From: an uncultured Clostridia bacterium
GTDB lineage: Bacteria > Bacillota > Clostridia > Christensenellales > CAG-917
Direction of reading: 5' to 3'
DNA length: 8,412 nucleotides
Assembly (NCBI GenBank): GCA_947589635.1
Contig: CANQCC010000068.1
Location: forward strand, 1 to 8,412
In this document: in pieces, positions 1 through 6,542 of the stretch
How the letters are laid out: each line of letters starts with the position of its first letter
Position numbering within the stretch: position 1 is the first letter of the stretch
The notes under the pieces: generated by a model
The model's input: the letters and a program-made list of their open reading frames with translations, nothing else
What the model was told of the DNA's origin: nothing
Databases searched by the model: none
Translations under genes and position numbers: made by a program

Positions 1-44
1 TTCAAACTCTCCCACAAAATTTGCTTTGATTTGTCCTTCTTCAT
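1..44 (-). CDS. Possible 5' end of a leftward gene (partial, runs off window)
   Basis: On the minus strand an ATG at 44-42 opens a frame that stays open to the window edge and reads MKKDKSKQILWESL. The lysine-rich start followed by a mixed helical stretch resembles the N-terminus of small GtrA-like membrane proteins of clostridia, but 14 residues cannot establish a family. A good leftward promoter lies upstream at 208-236, so some gene is expected here. Doubts: the GGAGG at 49-45 directly abuts this ATG, which is too close for an ideal ribosome binding site. A second frame (ATG at 51-49, reading MEDEEGQIKANFVGEFE, and open upstream to a TAA at 102-100) is also open to the edge. Which frame is real cannot be decided from the window. 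Confidence 0.3.
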   Translation of the reverse strand, partial: MKKDKSKQILWESL

Positions 45-200
45 CCTCCATTTGCAAGTAAAAGGGCGCTTTTACGATAAGTTTGAGCGGAGAAGCTTTT
101 TAAGCGCGGGGAGAAGACGACGTCGGGGGGTTGTTTGCGTTTTTAAGGTGCCTCCCATAGGCATTATATGCCGCAGGGCGTGCGGATACCATACCTATCT
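45..200 (-). promoter_or_regulatory. Transcribed leader with overlapping alternative hairpins
   Basis: This is the segment between the predicted leftward start site (about 200) and the candidate start codon at 44, unusually long for a 5' leader. It contains three small hairpins in succession: CCGCA/TGCGG (171-185), GGCAT/ATGCC (160-172) and GTGCC/GGCAT with one G-U pair (148-164). Neighbouring hairpins share bases, so adjacent ones cannot both form fully. Pyrimidine-rich stretches follow on the minus strand (about 130-87). I compared it by eye with the conserved cores of common riboswitches, T-boxes and 6S RNA and saw no convincing match. The hairpins are seen in the sequence; a regulatory role is inference. 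Confidence 0.3.
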
Positions 201-207
201 GCTTTAC

Positions 208-236
208 ATTCTATCAATCAAAGGCATTTTTGTCAA
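208..236 (-). promoter_or_regulatory. Sigma-A-type promoter, leftward
   Basis: On the minus strand a perfect -35 TTGACA (236-231) is followed by a 17-bp spacer and a -10 TAGAAT (213-208), matching five of six consensus positions. Transcription would begin near 201 and run off the left edge through the hairpin-bearing leader. It is divergent from the promoter at 534-562. Confidence 0.65.
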
Positions 237-428
237 TACATAAACAAAAATTTATGCTGTTATTTAACCTATTTAATACAGGTGTAGGACAATTGGTTTA
301 CATTGACTCTTATATTTTTGCCGATCGGTCTACCCTGCCTTTTGCGATTTGTTATCCCGCCATCGCCGAGCAGTTTACTGCTTAAAATTGCCTTATATAA
401 ATGTCGCATGCGCATGCCGCGGCTTTAA
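237..428. other. AT-rich non-coding spacer between divergent promoters
   Basis: I see no credible gene here on either strand. The left part is AT-rich, with a stretch near 241-310 of runs of A and T. Around 406-417 there is a perfect 12-bp palindrome GCATGCGCATGC. The decamer TAAAATTGCC at 383-392 recurs exactly at 465-474, so relatives of the adjacent repeat array begin here. No second promoter with properly spaced boxes was found. Confidence 0.5.
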
Positions 429-529
429 GCGCCATGCATAAAAGTCGCCGCATAAAGCGCCTTATAAAATTGCCGATAAAAATTTGCGACTTTGTCGATA
501 AAAATTTAACGAATAAAAATTTAACGACT
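429..529. repeat. Array of degenerate 12-15 bp repeats upstream of the phosphoesterase promoter
   Basis: The segment divides into consecutive units ending in ATAAAA: GCGCCATGCATAAAA (429-443), GTCGCCGCATAAA (444-456), GCGCCTTATAAAA (457-469), TTGCCGATAAAAA (470-482), a longer unit ending TTGTCGATAAAAA (492-504), TTTAACGAATAAAAA (505-519) and a partial TTTAACGACT (520-529). The shared A-tract ATAAA starts at 438, 452, 464, 476, 498 and 513. The array stops four bases before the -35 box of the next promoter, so it could hold operator or UP-element sites. It could equally be a decayed minisatellite. Confidence 0.5.
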
Positions 530-533
530 TCTA

Positions 534-562
534 TTGATATTTTAATCTTTATGTAGTATAAT
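534..562 (+). promoter_or_regulatory. Sigma-A-type promoter for the large phosphoesterase
   Basis: A -35 TTGATA (534-539, five of six consensus) is followed by a 17-bp spacer and a perfect -10 TATAAT (557-562). A second TATAAT at 564-569 lacks a good -35 and is probably not used. Start of transcription is expected near 569-570, giving a leader of about 43 nt. Confidence 0.75.
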
Positions 563-602
563 TTATAATCATTTTATGCTTATGCGCGCTTTTGCGGGCA
601 TC

Positions 603-608
603 AGGAGG
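603..608 (+). promoter_or_regulatory. Ribosome binding site that fixes the start at 613
   Basis: AGGAGG lies four bases before ATG 613 (AGGAGGAATTATG). The frame is open further upstream to a TTG at 592, but starting there would place this Shine-Dalgarno sequence inside the coding region, so ATG 613 is the chosen start. Confidence 0.85.
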
Positions 609-612
609 AATT

Positions 613-3600
613 ATGAGAGCAACCTTAAAAAAGCAGCTTAGCTTTGTGCTGATCGCGGCGCTTATCGTGGCGCTTGCGGCGGGACTTGGCTACTCGCTGG
701 TAAGCGGAGTCGCTTACGCTGTCGATACGCCGGACAGTTCATTGGGCATCGTGCAAATGAGCGACATCCACTACTTCCCTCTTGACTCTTGCTATCAGGC
801 GGTCAACGACCCGAACTATGAGCAGAGCGAGTTTTATCACTCCACGACGGGCGACACCAAGTTGGTGCTTGAAAGCGGCGTCATCCTCAACAACGCCGTG
901 CACAAGGTCATCGAAAAGGTTCAGTACGCAAAAGACAATAACGAAGTGGGCCCCATGTATTTTATCGCGACGGGCGACCTTTGCAAAAACGGCGAGAGGG
1001 CCGCGCTTATCGACGTGGCAAACGCCCTAAGGTTTATGCAAAACGAGATCCGCAAGATACAGGGCTATGAAAACTTCCAGGTGCTTGCGCAAGTTGGCAA
1101 CCACGACCTTTACAACACCGACGCCGCACTGTACTCGCAAAAGGACGGCAAGACCCTCATCGCGGACGCCGTCACTTCGGAGCAATTCGCGCTTATCTTC
1201 GCGGGACTCGGCTTCCCCGACGCGAGCCTCGACGGCAAGGAGGGCACGGTCAACCTCACGGAGTATCTGCCCGCGGAGTATTGGTATTCGCCCTACACCG
1301 GCACCTATCAGGAGTCCAAAAACGCGAGCAATCTGACGATAAATTACTTCTCCCCCGCCCTCAACGCGGTCAAGAGCGCGCAGGGCAACGAGAAACTTGA
1401 AAAATACTTCGAGATAGGCGACGGCCTCAATCAGCTGACCTACTCTGTGGAGATCGCGGACAGCGACTACGGCTTTATCATCTTCGACTCCACCGACCGC
1501 GAAGTCACGGACGAGGGCAAACCCGTGCGCCTCAGCCAAGAAGAGTACAATTATTTTAAGAATAACGGAGTTTCCAACAAATACTATCTTGGCACGGACG
1601 AGGGCAGCATTGATATGTCCAAAACTATGTCCGCCGATAATGAAATCACCGGCGCGTTTGAAAGCGGCAAGGCAGTATACCGCGCGGCGCCTCGCGCGCA
1701 CATCACGGGCGGCAGACTTACCGAAGACGTCATAAATTGGGCGGAAGAATTTGCGAATAGCATGCATGAAGGCCCAACAAATGACGGCGAAAAGACTTTG
1801 ATAGCGGGCTTCCACCACAACCTCCTGCCTCACTTCGAGCAAGAGGACGACATCCTTAAGGACTTCACGCTGTACAACTGGGAATACACCGCAAAACGCC
1901 TGCTCGGCATGGGCATAAGATATGTCTTTACCGGACATCAGCACAGCTCGGATATCGCCTCGTACACCGACGTCGAGGGCAGAACGATTTACGACAGCGA
2001 GACGGGCTCCATGGTCAGCTATGAGTCTCCGCGCAGATACGTCACGATAAGCAGATATATCTCGGGCGACGACCTGTCCGAAAGCATGGTCTCCTCCATC
2101 GAAGCGACTGCGGATATGAAGGAGATCGCAAGCAGCAACATCACCGCCGCCGCGGCTTGGGACGAAGTGGCCTATCAGACCGCTTTGACCAATTGGAAAA
2201 ACGCTTCCGCCGCCGAAAAGGACGCAAAATGGGAAGAGGTGCTTGCATCCAACCCCGACTACGTCGCTTACATCGTCGCGCACGACAGGCTGTTTACGCG
2301 CAACTACAACCAATACATCGGCGAGGAGATATACACTCGCCTTGTGGACAGGATCCTTGCGCACTTCCTCACGGGCGACACCGTGGATAGCCTTCTCCAG
2401 ACCGTGCACAATATGGTCGGCGGGCTGTCGTTGGGAGGAGTCCTCGACGCGGCTATTCCAAACCTCACCGGCTTCCAACTTGGCGAGGGCGGCTCTTTGC
2501 AGGGCTTTGTCGACTACCTGCTGGACATCCTTGTAAACAACCTCTACCCCGACACCGACAGCGACGACATAGGCAACTATCCATATAAAAACAACACCTA
2601 CAACGGGCTGCTCGAGTACCTGCGCGCGATCATAAACGACCTGGTCGACATGGAGTTCGGCGACAGCACTCTCGCTCCCGCGAACGGCAAGAACCCCACC
2701 AACGCGGGCAAAATGACCCTCAAAGAGATGGCGGGCTTCATCATGATGGCGCATGCCACCGGCACGGAAGTCAAACTTGTGGAGTCCGACGAGGCTTTGC
2801 AGGCGGAATATAAAGCTATCGACGACGCAGGCTTCGAGGATCTTGACGCTTCCGTCGGCGAGTTCGCATACAAAAACCCCATCGACCGCACTTACCGCAA
2901 ACGCATGACCGCCGCCCTTAAGGACGCGCACGAGCAACTTGTCAGCGGCAAGTTTGCGGGAGACCTCGTAAACGCCCTGCTCGACCCGCTGTTCAACGAG
3001 GACAACAGCCTGCTAAAACGCATACTCACGATCGAGATCGACCTTGAAGACGGCGTGGACGCGGGATATTATAAGCAATCGCAATTCAACACTATGAAGA
3101 CGGGGCTTAAGGAAAAACTCCCCAAACTCCTTCAGCAAAAAGTGATACAGAACGCGCTTAAGTCGATGCTCGGCGTGGAGCTCGGCGCGGATTATGAGCT
3201 GCCCTCCATCGACGCGAATCACTTTGTGATAGGCACCTTCCTCAACGCGCTTCTGCCCATCGCGAAACCCGTCGTCGCGAACCTTATCGGCTTCAACCTT
3301 GACGGGCCCGACATCGTGACGATACTTCAAAACGCCATAGACGGCTATATCACGGACAGCTTCCTCGTCGGACTGGGCGGGATCGCGGACAAGATCGTGG
3401 TCTCCTACGCGACGGACGACTTCCCCGATATCGCGGATATGACGAACGCTGCCTTGCCCTTCCTTGTGCAGCCCTACGCGGGATACACGGCGGACAGGAC
3501 TTACGACAGCACAAAGGTCACGCCCTCTACGGTCGGCGCAACCTTCAACGCCGCTACGCAGGACAACGGCAGAGTGCCCTCGCGCGTGACGGCAAACTTC

Positions 3601-5283
3601 GACACGGTGGACAGCACGGACACTTATACCTTCAAGTTCTACACCGCAGAAGAGATCTACGGCCGCTTCGAGTTCAGGACAGACAAAAACGCGACTCCCA
3701 TCGTCATCTCTACGTCAAAGGATAACGCGCACGAGGAGAAGCCCTATTTCGACTCCACAGCGACTTACAATCAAAACGGCATAAAGATAGAAATGCTCAC
3801 TCAGACCCGTCCCGCATACGTGCCTCTCATCGACCTCGGCCTTGCGTGCATCACCCACGGCGAGATCGTAAACGAGATCGAAAACGACGACGAAACCATT
3901 GAGATCCCCATCAAGTACGGCCAGCGCGACAGCGCGCCCTCCGCAAGCGTCATCTATTGGAACGTGCATACGGTCACGGTCAGCGGCCTCAAGCCCGACA
4001 CAACCTATCTGTACGACCTCAAGGGCGTGTATGAGACGGAGGACGACACAACCCTCACCTTCTCCCTCGTCGAGAATGCGGGCAAAGAGTATTATCAGTT
4101 TACGACAGGCGCCGACGAAACCAAGACCGACTTCGAGTTTTTGACCATAGCCGACATCCAGGGCATGATCCAGGGCATGTACTCCAACAGCCATAAGGCG
4201 GTCGAGGCCCTGCTCGCCGACGAGCGCACAAAGGACTTCAACTTCCTGCTCAACGCCGGCGATATGGTCGACAACGGCAAGAACTTCGCGCAATGGGGTA
4301 TGGCGCTCAACACCTATGAGGATCTGTTTGCAAATACCTCGCAATTCTTCACCGCGGGCAACCACGAGGACGGCAAAAACGCCTTCGCGACCTACTTCAA
4401 CTATACCCTGCCCACAAACAGCGAAGGGGCTCAGCTGCAAGAGGACATCACGGACGGCGCGTTCTATTCCTTCGACTACGGCAACTCCCACTTCACCGTG
4501 CTCAACACCAACGACGCGACGACGGCGGGACTTGGCGAGATCCAGCTGAATTGGCTGAAGGATGACCTTAACAAGGCGCAGGACAAAACATGGAGATTCG
4601 TCCTCATGCATAAGAGCCTGTTCAGCGGCGGTTCGCACTCCTACGACGGCGAAGTGGTCGCGATGCGCGCGCAACTTGTGCCCATCTTCAATCAGTACCA
4701 CGTGAATATCGTCTTCGCGGGACACGACCACACCTACACCACCACCAAGCTGCTCGACAAGAACGGCAAGATCGTGGATAAGCCCGACCTCAACGGCGTC
4801 AGATATACCGGCGACGGCGTAATGTTCGTCACGCTGGGCACGCTCGGCACCAAGTTCTACACCTACGGCGAGAACGGAGCGGTCACGCCTAAGTTCGACA
4901 AGAATAACAGCGTGCTGCATACCCTCGATTCGCAGACCTTCGGCAAAGTCAAAGTCTCCGCAAACGAGATAGTCTTCACGGGCTATTACTTCAACCCCGA
5001 GACAGGTAAGCTCGAGGTCATCGGCAGCGAGATGACGCTCACCACCAAGAAGGTGTTCCCCGCGGTCGGAGTGTACGCCATAATCGGCGTGGTCGTCGGC
5101 CTTGTGGTCATCGCGGCGGTCGTCGTGACAATAGTCCTCGTCAAAAAGAAGAAGAAAGCGGGCGCTCCGGAAGGAGGAGATACCTTAGAAGATGAGACCG
5201 ACGGCGACGTAAGCGAGCCTGTAAACGGCGAAGAGACCCCGGACGATGTCTCCGACGAGGAGTCGAATGAAATCGGTGATTGA
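613..5283 (+). CDS. Giant membrane-anchored extracellular protein with two metallophosphoesterase domains
   Basis: This 1556-aa protein has a signal peptide (1-36, Ala-Tyr-Ala cleavage site before V37) and is predicted to act outside the cell. Domain 1 (about 44-480) carries a full calcineurin-like metal-binding set: D51-x-H53, G121-D122 with G127-E128, G162-N-H-D165, H401/H402 and G441-H-Q-H444. About 235 residues separate GNHD from the FHHN histidines, so a sizeable insert is present. Residues about 480-980 are helix-rich with no recognised domain. Residues about 983-1166 are beta-rich and end in an FnIII-like LKPDTTYLY (1126-1134), as in the N-domain of purple acid phosphatases. Domain 2 (about 1174-1470) has D1181-x-Q1183, G1216-D1217, G1249-N-H-E1252, H1333 and G1370-H-D-H1373. 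Aspartate 1220 stands where purple enzymes have the iron-binding tyrosine (GDxxY), so a purple Fe centre is unlikely. A membrane helix (1485-1510), five lysines (1511-1515) and a 41-residue acidic tail end the protein, with no LPxTG sorting signal. It is a monocistronic unit with its own promoter and terminator. Substrates are unknown; phosphomonoesters, phosphodiesters or nucleotides are all possible. Confidence 0.93.
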   Translation: MRATLKKQLSFVLIAALIVALAAGLGYSLVSGVAYAVDTPDSSLGIVQMSDIHYFPLDSCYQAVNDPNYEQSEFYHSTTGDTKLVLESGVILNNAVHKVIEKVQYAKDNNEVGPMYFIATGDLCKNGERAALIDVANALRFMQNEIRKIQGYENFQVLAQVGNHDLYNTDAALYSQKDGKTLIADAVTSEQFALIFAGLGFPDASLDGKEGTVNLTEYLPAEYWYSPYTGTYQESKNASNLTINYFSPALNAVKSAQGNEKLEKYFEIGDGLNQLTYSVEIADSDYGFIIFDSTDREVTDEGKPVRLSQEEYNYFKNNGVSNKYYLGTDEGSIDMSKTMSADNEITGAFESGKAVYRAAPRAHITGGRLTEDVINWAEEFANSMHEGPTNDGEKTLIAGFHHNLLPHFEQEDDILKDFTLYNWEYTAKRLLGMGIRYVFTGHQHSSDIASYTDVEGRTIYDSETGSMVSYESPRRYVTISRYISGDDLSESMVSSIEATADMKEIASSNITAAAAWDEVAYQTALTNWKNASAAEKDAKWEEVLASNPDYVAYIVAHDRLFTRNYNQYIGEEIYTRLVDRILAHFLTGDTVDSLLQTVHNMVGGLSLGGVLDAAIPNLTGFQLGEGGSLQGFVDYLLDILVNNLYPDTDSDDIGNYPYKNNTYNGLLEYLRAIINDLVDMEFGDSTLAPANGKNPTNAGKMTLKEMAGFIMMAHATGTEVKLVESDEALQAEYKAIDDAGFEDLDASVGEFAYKNPIDRTYRKRMTAALKDAHEQLVSGKFAGDLVNALLDPLFNEDNSLLKRILTIEIDLEDGVDAGYYKQSQFNTMKTGLKEKLPKLLQQKVIQNALKSMLGVELGADYELPSIDANHFVIGTFLNALLPIAKPVVANLIGFNLDGPDIVTILQNAIDGYITDSFLVGLGGIADKIVVSYATDDFPDIADMTNAALPFLVQPYAGYTADRTYDSTKVTPSTVGATFNAATQDNGRVPSRVTANFDTVDSTDTYTFKFYTAEEIYGRFEFRTDKNATPIVISTSKDNAHEEKPYFDSTATYNQNGIKIEMLTQTRPAYVPLIDLGLACITHGEIVNEIENDDETIEIPIKYGQRDSAPSASVIYWNVHTVTVSGLKPDTTYLYDLKGVYETEDDTTLTFSLVENAGKEYYQFTTGADETKTDFEFLTIADIQGMIQGMYSNSHKAVEALLADERTKDFNFLLNAGDMVDNGKNFAQWGMALNTYEDLFANTSQFFTAGNHEDGKNAFATYFNYTLPTNSEGAQLQEDITDGAFYSFDYGNSHFTVLNTNDATTAGLGEIQLNWLKDDLNKAQDKTWRFVLMHKSLFSGGSHSYDGEVVAMRAQLVPIFNQYHVNIVFAGHDHTYTTTKLLDKNGKIVDKPDLNGVRYTGDGVMFVTLGTLGTKFYTYGENGAVTPKFDKNNSVLHTLDSQTFGKVKVSANEIVFTGYYFNPETGKLEVIGSEMTLTTKKVFPAVGVYAIIGVVVGLVVIAAVVVTIVLVKKKKKAGAPEGGDTLEDETDGDVSEPVNGEETPDDVSDEESNEIGD

Positions 5284-5284
5284 G

Positions 5285-5332
5285 CCTCGCGGCAAAATCG
5301 CGTGAGGTCACATCAAAATCGCCTTGAAGGCG
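5285..5332 (+). other. Two small hairpins between stop codon and terminator
   Basis: Directly after the stop there is CCTCGCG paired with CGTGAGG (5285-5291 with 5301-5307, one G-U pair), then CGCCT/AGGCG (5320-5332, loop TGA). The 9-mer CAAAATCGC occurs at 5293-5301 and again at 5314-5322, overlapping a stem each time. Neither hairpin is followed by a T-run, so these are not terminators alone. They may protect the 3' end of the mRNA. Confidence 0.4.
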
Positions 5333-5334
5333 TA

Positions 5335-5363
5335 AAAAGAGCGGGCGCCCTGCCCGCTCTTTT
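5335..5363. terminator. Bidirectional intrinsic terminator between convergent genes
   Basis: A perfect stem of ten core pairs (AAGAGCGGGC with GCCCGCTCTT, loop GCCCT 5347-5351) extends by two A-T pairs. It is followed by TTTT on the plus strand and, because of the five A before it, by TTTTT on the minus strand. It can therefore end both the phosphoesterase transcript and the leftward phosphodiesterase transcript. Confidence 0.85.
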
Positions 5364-5400
5364 AATATCCTTATTTAATAAGAATACATTAAATCAAATT

Positions 5401-5495
5401 ATGCAATGAAGTTTTGCAATACGGTTTGACCTTTGCAACAACCTATGCGATACGGTCTGACCTATGCGATAAGTTCCATATATACGCGATACGAG
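5401..5495. repeat. Degenerate TGCRATACGG tandem repeats in the 3' spacer
   Basis: The 12-mer ACCTATGCGATA occurs exactly at 5441-5452 and 5460-5471 (period 19), with a diverged copy ACCTTTGCAACA at 5429-5440. TGCAATACGGTTTGACC (5415-5431) and TGCGATACGGTCTGACC (5446-5462) are two further aligned copies, 31 bp apart. A weaker relative, ACGCGATACGAG, lies near 5484-5495, just before the minus-strand stop codon. The array sits in the 3' untranslated region of the leftward gene. No inverted symmetry or spacer pattern like CRISPR is seen. Confidence 0.55.
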
Positions 5496-5501
5496 TTAAG
5501 C

Positions 5502-6536
5502 TCATGCCACGGCGGCTTCCCAGCGCGCGCCGAGCTCGCTGAGCACTTCGTCCGCCATCTTCGGGTCGTCCGTCATTATCGTATCCGCTCCGTTGAGGAC
5601 AAGTTTCTTGACGTCCTCGCGGTCGTTTATCGTCCAATATTGCACCGCTATGCCAAGGCTGTGCGCGTAATCGATGAACGCCTTGGTGGAAAAATCGTAG
5701 AAGTGCTCCAAGCCCATCGGGATCTGCAACACGTCATATCCGAGCTTGTCCGGGTTTTGCTTCACGCCGTACAGGAACGCGAAGTAGAAGTTGAGCACTT
5801 CGAGGATGCCCGCGCTGCGCCTCACCTTGCCCTTGTAGGTCTTGTCTATGTACTTTGTTATGTCGCCCTTAAAGGTGCCGACGATGACGCGATCGGTGAT
5901 ATCAAACTTCTCCATCGTCTCAAAAAGTATGTCCATGGAGGTCTTGCCGCGCTTGCCGCCGTCCTTGATCTCAATGACGTAGTTGAGTCCGTGGTCGGGA
6001 CGCGCCGTGTTCTCAAGATAACTGAGGATCTCGTCAAGTTCAAGTATGCGAACATCGCTTAAATCGGCGCCCTCTTCGCGATATTTATAGACCCCGTCTA
6101 TGCTGAAATCATAGCCGAAATTCAGTTTCTTGAGCTGATCCAGCGTAAGGTCTTCCACCTTGGTGCCCTTTTTGTACACGATCTCGCCGTCCGAAGTGCG
6201 GTCTATCTCGTGGTCATGCATAAGCACAAGATGATTGTCCTTTGTGAGGTGCAAATCGAACTCCACAATGTCCACGTCGTAGTTTTCCATGCAATTCTTG
6301 AACGCGGCGAGAGTTTCTTCCGGCTCGAGGTCGCCGCCCGCGCGGTGCGCGGAAAGCATGGTCTTGCCCACTCCCGCAATGTACTGGTTGTCGCCCTTGT
6401 ATTCCGTGAAGTAGACCCTGCTGAAGTCGCCCGTGAGCGGCAAAATAACAAGGTTTATCACCATAACGAGGAACAGCACGCCGAATACGCTGAGAATGAT
6501 TATCTTTGCTTTTTTGGACATCTTTTTCCTTGCCAT
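5502..6536 (-). CDS. Membrane-anchored glycerophosphodiester phosphodiesterase
   Basis: This 344-aa GDPD-family enzyme is expected to hydrolyse glycerophosphodiesters to glycerol 3-phosphate and an alcohol. An N-terminal lysine-rich stretch and one hydrophobic segment (about 11-33) predict a signal anchor, with the catalytic domain (about 60-330) outside the cell. Family landmarks in order: H64-R65 at the first strand, P72-E-E-T75 in place of the usual PENT, E92-x-D94, H107-D108, R113-T114, E189-I-K191, W301-T-I-N304 and the closing TDDP with D323. The metal- and phosphate-binding set is therefore complete, with N to E at position 74. The ATG at 6536 has AAGGGG six bases upstream. An internal ATG at 6521 with an AAGGA nearby is a less likely start. 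The gene has its own promoter and shares a terminator with the converging phosphoesterase gene. The preferred substrate (phospholipid head groups or teichoic acid) cannot be read from the sequence. Confidence 0.92.
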   Translation of the reverse strand: MARKKMSKKAKIIILSVFGVLFLVMVINLVILPLTGDFSRVYFTEYKGDNQYIAGVGKTMLSAHRAGGDLEPEETLAAFKNCMENYDVDIVEFDLHLTKDNHLVLMHDHEIDRTSDGEIVYKKGTKVEDLTLDQLKKLNFGYDFSIDGVYKYREEGADLSDVRILELDEILSYLENTARPDHGLNYVIEIKDGGKRGKTSMDILFETMEKFDITDRVIVGTFKGDITKYIDKTYKGKVRRSAGILEVLNFYFAFLYGVKQNPDKLGYDVLQIPMGLEHFYDFSTKAFIDYAHSLGIAVQYWTINDREDVKKLVLNGADTIMTDDPKMADEVLSELGARWEAAVA

Positions 6537-6542
6537 AATTAT

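Noticed and set aside
148..185. Possible purine-riboswitch or 6S RNA-like segment (CATATAATGCC, CCTTAAAAACGC)
   Set aside because: Only short word resemblance; the conserved loops of the purine riboswitch and the closing stem of 6S RNA are absent.
31..243. 70-codon plus-strand frame at the left edge
   Set aside because: It has no ribosome binding site, odd composition (a run of five arginines), and crosses the leftward promoter and leader.
505..527. TTTAACGA pair as a PhoP (Pho) box
   Set aside because: The two copies are 15 bp apart, not the roughly 11-bp period of Bacillus Pho boxes, and the sequence differs from TTAACA.
592..612. Upstream TTG start extending the large protein by seven residues
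   Set aside because: The strong AGGAGG would fall inside the coding sequence; ATG 613 is correctly spaced from it and is followed directly by a normal signal peptide.
1027..2937. 636-codon open frame on the minus strand inside the phosphoesterase gene
   Set aside because: It is antisense to a clearly functional domain with catalytic motifs, shows no recognisable family, and is explained by the GC-rich third positions of the sense gene removing antisense stops.
3715..4920. 401-codon antisense open frame opposite the second phosphoesterase domain
   Set aside because: Same reason: a codon-bias shadow with valine- and histidine-rich composition and no domain.
5401..5495. Repeats as a CRISPR array
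   Set aside because: Units are short, degenerate and unevenly spaced, with no constant repeat alternating with unique spacers and no cas genes.
5433..6062. 209-codon plus-strand frame over the phosphodiesterase gene
   Set aside because: It is the reverse-strand shadow of conserved GDPD sequence and begins inside the repeat array.
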